This document shows, piece after piece, positions 1-5,035 of a DNA stretch of 6,024 nt; position 1 is the first letter of the stretch, and every line of letters begins with the position of its first letter. The DNA comes from Streptosporangiaceae bacterium (lineage in GTDB: Bacteria > Actinomycetota > Actinomycetes > Streptosporangiales > Streptosporangiaceae). The position numbers were made by a program, and so were the translations under genes. The notes under the pieces were generated by a model. That model made no database searches. It was not told where the DNA came from and saw only the letters and a program-made list of their open reading frames with translations. The stretch covers positions 1 to 6,024 of the forward strand of contig JASIGD010000405.1 of assembly GCA_030045295.1 (NCBI GenBank), in the 5' to 3' direction.

Positions 1-219
1 GCCCCCGCCGGAACCGCATTTACCGCACTGGACCTCAAGGTGAACTTCTTGCGCCCGGCCCACGCCGAAGGCGAGGAGCTGACCGCGACGGGGTCGGTCG
101 CTCATCGGGGCAGAAGGCTGAGTATCGCCAACGCTGTGGTCACCTACCAAGGCCGCAGGATCGCGGTCGCCACGGGCACCACGGCGCTCACGCCGCCGAG
201 TCCCATGCCGTCGCCCTAG
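1..219 (+). CDS. PaaI-like hotdog-fold thioesterase, C-terminal part (5' end outside window)
   Basis: Frame 1 is open from the first base to a TAG at 217-219 and gives 72 residues. They match the second half of a PaaI/YbgC-type hotdog thioesterase: a segment reading TALDLKVNFLRPA, then GEELTATGSV, then a strand-rich end (RRLSIANAVVTY, then IAVATGTTAL). In this family that order is the 'hydrophobic strand, NFLRPA, G-L-A/V, glycine-arginine turn, A.GT' end of the fold. Such enzymes hydrolyse acyl-CoA thioesters (phenylacetyl-CoA-like or other aryl/acyl-CoAs) in the cytoplasm. The catalytic Asp/Asn/Glu region lies in the missing N-terminal half, so neither activity nor substrate can be judged. 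The next gene starts about 410 bp away, so it is probably not cotranscribed with the regulator gene. The family call is fairly secure and the substrate is unknown. Confidence 0.8.
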   Translation, partial: APAGTAFTALDLKVNFLRPAHAEGEELTATGSVAHRGRRLSIANAVVTYQGRRIAVATGTTALTPPSPMPSP

Positions 220-509
220 ACCGCAAGGAGCTCGTCGGGGGACCGGCCCCGGCGCCTGGGCTGGGCTACGCCGACGGCATGCGCGGCGCCGCTCTGGCAT
301 CCCGGGTTCGGTGCAGCGAGAGGTTCGCGGCGCGGGCCAGGCGGTGCCGCGCTCATCTCAGCGCACTAGCCGCTGGCGGGCAGACGGCGGAGCCTGATCT
401 GCTGCGAGGTCTCGGCTCCCGGTCTGCGGGATGGGTGCCATGTCATCCTCGCGGACTGGCTCGTGCCCATTGTGCAGCAGGGGTGATCTGGCGGGTCTGG
501 CCCAGCACC

Positions 510-528
510 GGGTCTGCCGGGCAGATCC
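510..528. repeat. Near-perfect 19-bp inverted repeat upstream of the Crp/Fnr gene
   Basis: The arms GGGTCTGCC (510-518) and GGCAGATCC (520-528) are complementary at eight of nine positions around a single central G; the ninth is G opposite T. As DNA it looks like an operator for a dimeric regulator. As RNA it would fold into a compact stem-loop with one G-U pair. It lies about 100 bp before the regulator start. Confidence 0.45.
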
Positions 529-533
529 TGCGC

Positions 534-570
534 GGCAGGTGCATGATGCTCGGGCTCGCACGTGCCTGCC
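534..570. repeat. Potential stem-loop, 9-bp stem with two G-U pairs
   Basis: GGCAGGTGC (534-542) can pair with GTGCCTGCC (562-570), seven Watson-Crick pairs plus two G-U pairs, enclosing 19 nt. The 3' side of the loop also contains the perfect 8-bp palindrome GCACGTGC (558-565). It follows the 510-528 dyad directly. In DNA this GC-rich, chance pairing cannot be excluded. Confidence 0.3.
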
Positions 571-589
571 CGGATTACACTGCTGGTCC

Positions 590-603
590 GGCGCATCTGC
601 GCC
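590..603. promoter_or_regulatory. Inverted repeat GGCGCA-TC-TGCGCC, possible operator before the Crp/Fnr gene
   Basis: Two perfect 6-bp arms flank a 2-bp centre and end 25 bp before the regulator start codon. If the weak -10-like TACACT at 576-581 is real, transcription would begin near 588 and this dyad would sit on the start of the transcript, a normal place for an autorepressor site. It does not resemble the Crp (TGTGA-N6-TCACA) or Fnr (TTGAT-N4-ATCAA) consensus, so the cognate protein is unknown. Confidence 0.3.
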
Positions 604-628
604 CTTTGTCCCGCCTGGGTGGTAGACG

Positions 629-1315
629 ATGGCTGACCGTGAGACCGGGGACGCCCTGGCGCGCAGCTTCCTGGCGGAACTGCCAGCCGAGGTGATCAGC
701 GAGCTGCGGGCTGGCGGAGAGCGCGCCGACTACCCTGCAGGCACGACGGTCTACCAGCCCGGATCGGAGCCGCGCGCGGCCCTGGTCGTCCGCGGCCTGC
801 TCCGCGTGTTCCTGGCGTCGCTGGAGGGTCGGCAGGTCACGGTCCGGTACGCCCGGCCCGGCGACGTGCTGGGCATCGCGGTGCTGGTGGGCGGCCCGGC
901 CAGCGTCGGGGTGCAGGCGGTGGAGCCATCGGGCCTGTTCCGGCTCAGCTCCCGCACGCTGCTCGCCGCTGCCCGTCGCGATGCCCGGGTGTCCTGGGCG
1001 ATCGCCGGGGAGCTGAACCGCCGGCTGTATGACACCTTGGAGCAGACCGCGGTCAACGCGTTCGGCTCGGTGCGCCAGCGGGTCGCCGCGCATCTTCTCG
1101 ATCTTGCCTCCGCCCAGCAGGAGCCGGCCGGCCGGCTGGCCGCCCGCGTCTCGCAGCAGGAGCTGGCCGACGCGGTGGGGTCGGTCCGCGAGGTGGTGGC
1201 CCGGGTGCTGCGCGAGCTGCGGGTCGCCGGAGTCATCGCGACCGCGGCGGACCGCATCGTGATCCTGGACGCGACCCGGTTGTACGCCGAGTCCGGGGGA
1301 TCCGCCGGCCTGTGA
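629..1315 (+). CDS. Crp/Fnr-family transcriptional regulator
   Basis: This 228-residue protein is a normal length for the family. Residues about 24-110 form the cyclic-nucleotide-binding-like jelly roll (YPAGTTVYQPG at 35-45, then GLLRVFLASLEGRQVTVRY, RPGDVLG at 76-82). Residues about 112-141 form the long dimerisation helix. Residues about 147-215 form a winged helix-turn-helix, with SQQELADAVGSVREVVARVL (175-194) as the HTH and recognition helix. The arginine- and threonine/serine-containing phosphate-binding signature of cAMP receptors is not seen after RPGDVLG, so cAMP binding is unlikely. The protein contains no cysteine, so it is not an Fe-S oxygen sensor like FNR. The start is ATG 629, with a weak GGGTGG (617-622) upstream; the fold begins soon after, so a later start is unlikely. 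The ligand and targets are unknown. The downstream xfp-pta genes are plausible targets by proximity only. Confidence 0.9.
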   Translation: MADRETGDALARSFLAELPAEVISELRAGGERADYPAGTTVYQPGSEPRAALVVRGLLRVFLASLEGRQVTVRYARPGDVLGIAVLVGGPASVGVQAVEPSGLFRLSSRTLLAAARRDARVSWAIAGELNRRLYDTLEQTAVNAFGSVRQRVAAHLLDLASAQQEPAGRLAARVSQQELADAVGSVREVVARVLRELRVAGVIATAADRIVILDATRLYAESGGSAGL

Positions 1316-1337
1316 CTTTGGTCGCCCGGGCCGCAAC

Positions 1338-1345
1338 TGACGTCA
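1338..1345. repeat. Perfect 8-bp palindrome TGACGTCA in the spacer before the hydrolase gene
   Basis: TGACGTCA is self-complementary and overlaps a short direct repeat, ACTGAC at 1336-1341 and 1345-1350. It is short enough to occur by chance. It is recorded because it lies in a 115-bp spacer that may carry the promoter of the next gene. Confidence 0.2.
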
Positions 1346-1386
1346 CTGACATGCCCGCCCGCCGGCGGAAGCCTGGGTGATGTAAG

Positions 1387-1402
1387 GACCGGGACGACCG
1401 GG
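1387..1402 (+). repeat. Tandem direct repeat GACCGGG-AC-GACCGGG upstream of the hydrolase gene
   Basis: Two identical 7-bp copies (1387-1393 and 1396-1402) repeat with a 9-bp period and end 28 bp before the ATG at 1431. Direct-repeat sites with nearly helical spacing can bind response regulators or other activators. The segment 1391-1404 also has partial likeness (8 of 11 fixed positions) to the DosR/DevR box GGGACTTNNGNCCC known from mycobacteria, but lacks the central TT. No good -10/-35 pair is visible nearby. Confidence 0.3.
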
Positions 1403-1430
1403 CCAGGAGTGCAGAAACGAGGGTCAAGCC

Positions 1431-2318
1431 ATGAACACCCCGACCGCAGTGTCACGGACCGAGCCCGGATCAGCGGGCGCGGTCAAGGCAGTGTCGGTGA
1501 TCAGCACCGGGACCGTGCAGATCCGGCCCGAACACCCCTACGGCAGCCGTAAGCCGATGTACTGGTGGCTGCTGACTTCCCGGCAGTGGACCCCGCCACG
1601 GCCGATCAACGTCTACGTCATCGAGCACACCCGCGGGCTGGTCCTGTTCGACACCGGGCAGGACCGCGCCTCGGTCACCGATGACCATTACTTCCCCGGC
1701 GGCCTCACCGGCTACCTCTACGACCGGCTCGCCCGGTTCGACAGCGGCGAGCAGGACACTCTGTCCGCGCAGCTCGCCACGCTCGGCTACGCCCCTTCCG
1801 ACGTGGATACCGCCGTCCTGTCTCACCTCCACCAGGACCACATCGGCGGATTGGCCGAGCTGATCGGCGCCGACCTGCTGGTGTCCGCCGCCGAATGGGC
1901 CGAGCTGGCCAAGCCCGGTCCGGAGCTGCGCGGCTTTATGCGCAACCACATCCAGCTGCCCGGCCTGCACTGGCGCCAGGTCACGATGGAGTCCACGAAG
2001 GATCCCGGTCTGGCGCCGTTCACCGAATCGCTGGACGTGATGGGCGACGGGTCGTTGACGCTGCTGCCCACCCCCGGCCACACGGCCGGGTCGGTGTCGC
2101 TGCTGATCCGCCGCGCCCATCGGCCGCCGCTGCTGCTGGCCGGGGACCTCACCTACGGCGCTGACATCCTGCAACGCGGCCAGCTCCCCGGCGTCGGCCG
2201 CCGCCGCCAGCTCGCCGAGTCCACCGGCAAAGTCCGCGCGCTCGCCGGGCAGCAGCCCGGCCTGGTCGTGCTGCCCGCCCACGATCCGACCGCCGCCCGG
2301 CGGCTGCTGGACAGCTGA
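1431..2318 (+). CDS. Metallo-beta-lactamase-fold hydrolase, N-acyl-homoserine-lactonase-like
   Basis: This is a 295-residue cytoplasmic protein with no signal peptide or membrane segment. All zinc ligands of the AHL-lactonase branch of the MBL superfamily are present: SHLHQDHIGG gives H132, H134, D136 and H137; TPGHTAG gives H217; LAGDLTY gives the bridging D239; PAHDP gives H284. A tyrosine three residues after the bridging aspartate (Y242) matches the position of the substrate-contacting tyrosine of AiiA (Asp191/Tyr194). The strand reading VLFDTGQD (71-78) is the usual early MBL strand. Family members open lactone rings, best known for acyl-homoserine lactones, but many related proteins have other lactone or ester substrates. 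Residues 1-20 look disordered. The start is ATG 1431, with GAGGG at 1419-1423 and 7 nt spacing. It lies 115 bp after the regulator gene. The fold is certain; the substrate is a guess. Confidence 0.88.
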   Translation: MNTPTAVSRTEPGSAGAVKAVSVISTGTVQIRPEHPYGSRKPMYWWLLTSRQWTPPRPINVYVIEHTRGLVLFDTGQDRASVTDDHYFPGGLTGYLYDRLARFDSGEQDTLSAQLATLGYAPSDVDTAVLSHLHQDHIGGLAELIGADLLVSAAEWAELAKPGPELRGFMRNHIQLPGLHWRQVTMESTKDPGLAPFTESLDVMGDGSLTLLPTPGHTAGSVSLLIRRAHRPPLLLAGDLTYGADILQRGQLPGVGRRRQLAESTGKVRALAGQQPGLVVLPAHDPTAARRLLDS

Positions 2319-2462
2319 CCCCGCAGGCCACGATGCAGACGTGCCAGAACACCGTCACGGTCGCCCGGCCCTCCGACCCCTATACCGGCGCGGCCATCTG
2401 GAACTAGCGATCCCTGGCCGCCGCGGCGAGATGATGCCTGCTGCGACTGCCCGGCATGCGCC

Positions 2463-2477
2463 GGCGCCGCGGGCGCC
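2463..2477 (+). terminator. GC hairpin GGCGCC-GCG-GGCGCC, possible terminator of the hydrolase transcript
   Basis: Two perfect 6-bp arms enclose a 3-nt loop, about 145 bp after the hydrolase stop and just before the xfp promoter island. There is no T-run after it. Each arm is itself palindromic, so a chance GC-rich origin is possible. It could separate the hydrolase transcript from xfp transcription. Confidence 0.25.
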
Positions 2478-2513
2478 ACGCACCGTCAGCGGCTATAGCC
2501 GTGCCAAGCATAA

Positions 2514-2532
2514 ATGTTTACATCGAGAACAT
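2514..2532. promoter_or_regulatory. Inverted repeat ATGTT-N9-AACAT overlapping the putative xfp promoter
   Basis: ATGTT (2514-2518) and AACAT (2528-2532) are perfect inverted arms with centres 14 bp apart. The left arm is also part of the smaller dyad ATGT-TT-ACAT (2514-2523). The site overlaps the -35-like TTTACA, a position suited to a repressor or a class II activator. The arm spacing is unlike the Crp or Fnr consensus, so assignment to the upstream Crp/Fnr protein is not supported by motif alone. Confidence 0.35.
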
Positions 2533-2544
2533 ATTGCGTAAAAA
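2517..2544 (+). promoter_or_regulatory. Putative xfp promoter, TTTACA-16 bp-TAAAAA
   Basis: TTTACA (2517-2522) matches TTGACA at five of six positions, and TAAAAA (2539-2544) matches TATAAT at four of six, with 16 bp between them. This lies in the most AT-rich segment of the window, about 60 bp before the xfp start. Transcription would begin near 2551, leaving a leader of roughly 50 nt. The -10 match is poor, so an alternative start site in the same island is possible. Confidence 0.35.
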
Positions 2545-2560
2545 ACCGGCAACACGACTC

Positions 2561-2576
2561 AGGTTGACTTCAACTT
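2561..2576. promoter_or_regulatory. Inverted repeat AGGTTGA-CT-TCAACTT in the xfp leader
   Basis: The arms 2561-2567 and 2570-2576 are complementary at six of seven positions around a 2-bp centre. The dyad ends 12 bp before the Shine-Dalgarno site. If the promoter at 2517-2544 is correct, it lies about 10 to 25 bp inside the transcript, a typical roadblock-repressor position. The compact dyad is also loosely reminiscent of MerR/SoxR-type operators. The TTGACT inside it looks like a -35 box, but no -10 follows at the right distance. Confidence 0.35.
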
Positions 2577-2588
2577 CCGATTACCGAC

Positions 2589-2595
2589 AGGAGGT
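2589..2595 (+). promoter_or_regulatory. Strong ribosome binding site of xfp (AGGAGGT)
   Basis: AGGAGGT is a full anti-Shine-Dalgarno match, 8 nt before ATG 2604. It fixes the phosphoketolase start and is the best ribosome binding site in the window, suggesting high translation of xfp. Confidence 0.85.
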
Positions 2596-2603
2596 CCCTG
2601 CCG

Positions 2604-4982
2604 ATGACAGTCATAACCGAAACGGGCACCGAGCTCAGTAGCACCGATATCGAACTGCTCGACGCGTACTGGCGCGCCGCCAACTACCTGTCCGCGGGAC
2701 AGATCTACCTGCTGGACAACCCGCTGCTGCGCGAGCCGCTGCGGCCGGAGCACATCAAGCCGCGGCTGCTCGGGCACTGGGGGACGACGCCCGGGCTGAA
2801 CCTGGTCTACACGCACATGAACAGGCTGATCCGGGCGCACGACCTGGAGGCCATCTTCATCACCGGGCCCGGGCACGGCGGGCCTGCGCTGGTCGCCCAG
2901 GCCTACCTGGAAGGCACCTACGGCGAGACCTACCATCACATCGACCCGGACGAAGACGGCATGCGCGCCCTGTTCCGCCAGTTCTCCTTCCCCGGCGGCA
3001 TCCCCAGCCACGTCGCGGCCGAGGTCCCCGGCTCCATCCACGAGGGAGGCGAGCTGGGGTACGCGCTCGCGCATGCCTATGGCGCCGCGTTCGACAACCC
3101 CGACCTATTCGTGTGCTGCGTGATCGGCGACGGCGAGGCGGAGACCGGGCCGCTGGCGGCAAGCTGGCACTCCAACAAGTTCATCGACCCGGCCCGGGAT
3201 GGCGCCGTGCTGCCGGTGCTGCACCTGAACGGCTACAAGATCGCCAACCCGGCCGTGCTCGCCCGGATACCCGAACGCAAGCTGGTGAGCCTGCTGGAGG
3301 GGTACGGGCATACGCCGTACATCGTCTCGGGGGACGACCCGGAGCAGGTCCACCGGGCACTTGCCGGGGCGCTGGAGGCGGCCTGGCAGCAGATCACCCT
3401 GATCCAGCAGGAGGCGCGGCTCGGCGGCTCGGCCGGGCAGCCGTCCTGGCCGGTCATCGTGCTGCGCACGCCGAAGGGCTGGACCGGCCCGCGCGAGGTC
3501 GACGGGGTCCCGGTCGAGGGGACCTGGCGCTCCCATCAGGTCCCGCTGGCCGACGTCCGCGCCAACCCCGGCCATCTGGCCCAGCTCGAGGGGTGGCTGC
3601 GCAGTTACCGGCCGGAGGAGCTGTTCGATGCCGCCGGGAGGCTGGCCGGGCCGCTGGCGGCGCTGCCGCCATGCGGCGATCGCCGGATGAGCGCGAGCCC
3701 GCACGCCAACGGCGGCCAGCTCTTGCAGGACCTCCGGCTGCCGGACTTCCGCCGGTACGGCGTGGAGGTCAGCGCACCCGGGGCCGTCACCAGCGAGCCG
3801 ACCCGGGCGCTCGGGGCGTGGCTGCGGGACGTGATCGCAGCCAACGCCTCGACGTTCCGCCTGTTCGGCCCCGACGAGACCGAGTCCAACCGGCTCTCCC
3901 CGGTGTTCGAGGCCACCGACCGCGCGTGGAGCGCCGGGCACGAGCCAGGAGACGACCACCTCGCGCCGTCAGGCCGGGTCATGGAGATCTTGTCCGAGCA
4001 CATGTGCCAGGGATGGCTCGAGGGCTACCTGCTCACCGGTCGGCACGGGATGTTCAGCTGCTACGAGGCGTTCATCCACATCATCGACTCCATGTTCAAC
4101 CAGCACGCCAAGTGGCTGAAGGTCACCCGCGGCATCGGCTGGCGTAGGCCCGTCGCATCACTGAACTACCTGCTGACCTCACACGTGTGGCGGCAGGACC
4201 ACAACGGCTTCTCGCACCAGGACCCCGGGTTCCTCGACCACGTGGTCAACAAGAAGGCGGAGATCATCCGCGTCTACCTGCCGCCGGATACCAACACCCT
4301 GCTGGCGACGGCGGACTGGTGCCTGCGCTCCCGCGACCTGATCAACGTGATCGTGGCCGGGAAGAACCCCAGCCCGAGCTGGCTGCCGATGGACCGGGCC
4401 GTCGCCCACTGCGCCCGCGGCATCGGGATATGGGACTGGGCGGGCACCACCAGCGACGCCGAGCCCGATGTCGTGCTGGCCTGCGCCGGGGACATCCCGA
4501 CGCAGGAGACGCTGGCCGCCGCCGACATGCTCCGGATGCGCCTGCCCGGCCTGAAGGTCCGGGTGGTCAACGTGGTGGACCTGATGCGCCTTCAGCCCGA
4601 AAGCGAACATCCGCACGGGCTGCCGGACCGCGAGTTCGACGCGCTGTTCACCCGCGACCGGCCGGTCATCTTCGCTTTCCACGGATACCCGTGGCTCATC
4701 CACCGGCTCACCTACCGGCGTGCCAACCACGCCAACCTGCACGTGCGCGGATACAAGGAGGAGGGCACCACGACCACGCCATTCGACATGGTCATGCTCA
4801 ACGACGTAGATCGGTATCACCTGGTCATCGACGTCATCGACCGGGTGCCCGGGCTGGCGGTCGCGGCCGCCGGGCTGCGGCAGCAGATGGCCGATTCCCG
4901 GCTCGCAGCCCGCCAGTACACCCGCGAGCACGGCGAGGACCCGCCGGAGATCGTCGACTGGACGTGGCCGGCCAGCCGTTGA
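2604..4982 (+). CDS. xfp: Xylulose-5-phosphate/fructose-6-phosphate phosphoketolase
   Basis: This thiamine-diphosphate enzyme splits xylulose-5-phosphate (and in many members fructose-6-phosphate) with phosphate to acetyl phosphate plus glyceraldehyde-3-phosphate or erythrose-4-phosphate. At 792 residues it is full length. Visible family blocks are GHWGTTPG (H58), GPGHGGPA (H91), [10 protein letters not shown] (H136), [16 protein letters not shown] (145-160), the TPP/Mg motif GDGEAETGP (175-183) closed by N209 in [16 protein letters not shown] (H311), [11 protein letters not shown] (421-431), [19 protein letters not shown] (464-482, with E465 aligning to the cofactor-activating glutamate of transketolases), [17 protein letters not shown] (526-542) and the C-terminal GTTTTPFDM (721-729). 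No active-site residue I can place is missing. The start is fixed by AGGAGGT 8 nt upstream. Pta follows 53 bp downstream, so the acetyl phosphate can pass directly to acetyl-CoA. Whether xylulose- or fructose-phosphate is preferred cannot be read from the sequence. Confidence 0.97.
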   Translation: MTVITETGTELSSTDIELLDAYWRAANYLSAGQIYLLDNPLLREPLRPEHIKPRLLGHWGTTPGLNLVYTHMNRLIRAHDLEAIFITGPGHGGPALVAQAYLEGTYGETYHHIDPDEDGMRALFRQFSFPGGIPSHVAAEVPGSIHEGGELGYALAHAYGAAFDNPDLFVCCVIGDGEAETGPLAASWHSNKFIDPARDGAVLPVLHLNGYKIANPAVLARIPERKLVSLLEGYGHTPYIVSGDDPEQVHRALAGALEAAWQQITLIQQEARLGGSAGQPSWPVIVLRTPKGWTGPREVDGVPVEGTWRSHQVPLADVRANPGHLAQLEGWLRSYRPEELFDAAGRLAGPLAALPPCGDRRMSASPHANGGQLLQDLRLPDFRRYGVEVSAPGAVTSEPTRALGAWLRDVIAANASTFRLFGPDETESNRLSPVFEATDRAWSAGHEPGDDHLAPSGRVMEILSEHMCQGWLEGYLLTGRHGMFSCYEAFIHIIDSMFNQHAKWLKVTRGIGWRRPVASLNYLLTSHVWRQDHNGFSHQDPGFLDHVVNKKAEIIRVYLPPDTNTLLATADWCLRSRDLINVIVAGKNPSPSWLPMDRAVAHCARGIGIWDWAGTTSDAEPDVVLACAGDIPTQETLAAADMLRMRLPGLKVRVVNVVDLMRLQPESEHPHGLPDREFDALFTRDRPVIFAFHGYPWLIHRLTYRRANHANLHVRGYKEEGTTTTPFDMVMLNDVDRYHLVIDVIDRVPGLAVAAAGLRQQMADSRLAARQYTREHGEDPPEIVDWTWPASR

Positions 4983-4985
4983 CGC

Positions 4986-5010
4986 GCCGGCGGGCCTTGC
5001 GCTCGCCGGC
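4986..5010 (+). terminator. Strong hairpin in the xfp-pta gap (attenuator or processing element)
   Basis: GCCGGCGGGC (4986-4995) pairs with GCTCGCCGGC (5001-5010), ten base pairs including one G-U, around the 5-nt loop CTTGC. It starts 3 bp after the xfp stop codon and ends 7 bp before the Shine-Dalgarno-like GGAGGT of pta. No T-run follows, so it is not a classic intrinsic terminator. It could reduce read-through, protect the 3' end of the xfp message, or set an unequal xfp:pta ratio. Confidence 0.5.
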
Positions 5011-5017
5011 AAGACCC

Positions 5018-5030
5018 GGAGGTACGAGGG
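5018..5030 (+). promoter_or_regulatory. Ribosome binding region of pta, two candidate Shine-Dalgarno sites
   Basis: GGAGGT (5018-5023) is the better match but lies 12 nt before ATG 5036, longer than usual. GAGGG (5026-5030) is weaker but only 5 nt away. ATG 5036 is supported because the Pta fold begins soon after it, at [11 protein letters not shown]. Confidence 0.5.
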
Positions 5031-5035
5031 ACGAG

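Larger units (their letters stand above)
220..628. other. 409-bp intergenic region without a convincing gene
   Basis: No convincing protein-coding gene is visible between the thioesterase stop and the Crp/Fnr start. The open frames here, such as 279-695 on the + strand, give arginine/alanine/cysteine-rich translations without family character, and that one runs 67 bp into the regulator gene. I find no tRNA-like cloverleaf. A short GC hairpin (CGGGG at 236-240 paired with CCCCG at 247-251) lies 16 bp after the thioesterase stop. It could help end that transcript but has no T-run. The 3' half holds three dyads (510-528, 534-570 and 590-603, listed separately). A weak -10-like TACACT at 576-581 (4/6 to TATAAT) has no recognisable -35. 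The promoter of the downstream regulator gene most likely lies in the last 100 bp. Confidence 0.6.
2319..2603. other. 285-bp intergenic regulatory region before xfp
   Basis: No gene is supported here; the + strand frames at 2341-2541 and 2456-2641 give translations without family character. From 5' to 3' it holds a GC hairpin (2463-2477), a perfect 10-bp palindrome GGCTATAGCC (2491-2500), an AT-rich island at about 2507-2546 (roughly 28% G+C in an otherwise GC-rich window), two dyads (2514-2532 and 2561-2576) and a strong Shine-Dalgarno site. Its length and composition indicate that xfp has its own promoter rather than relying on read-through from the hydrolase gene. Confidence 0.65.

Noticed and set aside
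421..516. Three copies of GGTCTG (421, 494, 511) as a repeat array
   Set aside because: The copies are only 6 bp, irregularly spaced and without longer shared flanks; such words recur by chance in GC-rich DNA. This is not a CRISPR array or iteron set.
279..695. 138-residue + strand open frame in the first intergenic region
   Set aside because: The translation is arginine-, alanine- and cysteine-rich with no family character, has no good ribosome site, and overlaps the start of the well-supported Crp/Fnr gene by 67 bp.
575..1336. 253-residue open frame on the - strand opposite the Crp/Fnr gene
   Set aside because: It is an antisense shadow produced by GC-rich codons; the + strand translation has clear Crp/Fnr domains, while this one is Gly/Arg/Gln-rich without motifs.
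1346..1374. CTGACA at 1346-1351 as a -35 element for the hydrolase gene
   Set aside because: No -10-like hexamer occurs 15-19 bp downstream; the expected position reads AAGCCT.
1470..2282. 270-residue open frame on the - strand opposite the MBL-fold gene
   Set aside because: Antisense shadow; the + strand carries the full zinc-ligand set and this frame shows no recognisable domain.
2564..2573. TTGACTTCAA as an Fnr-type binding site for the upstream regulator
   Set aside because: Fnr-type sites need TTGA and TCAA separated by 6 bp (TTGAT-N4-ATCAA); here the gap is only 2 bp, so the geometry is wrong.
2341..2641. Small + strand open frames between the hydrolase and xfp genes
   Set aside because: They run through the hairpin, the AT-rich promoter island or the xfp start, and have no ribosome site or family character.
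3105..4147. Long + and - strand open frames inside xfp (3113-4147 + and 3105-3959 -)
   Set aside because: Both lie wholly in other frames of the 792-residue phosphoketolase, whose frame is intact and motif-rich; their translations are low-complexity Arg/Ala/Gly/Pro sequence.
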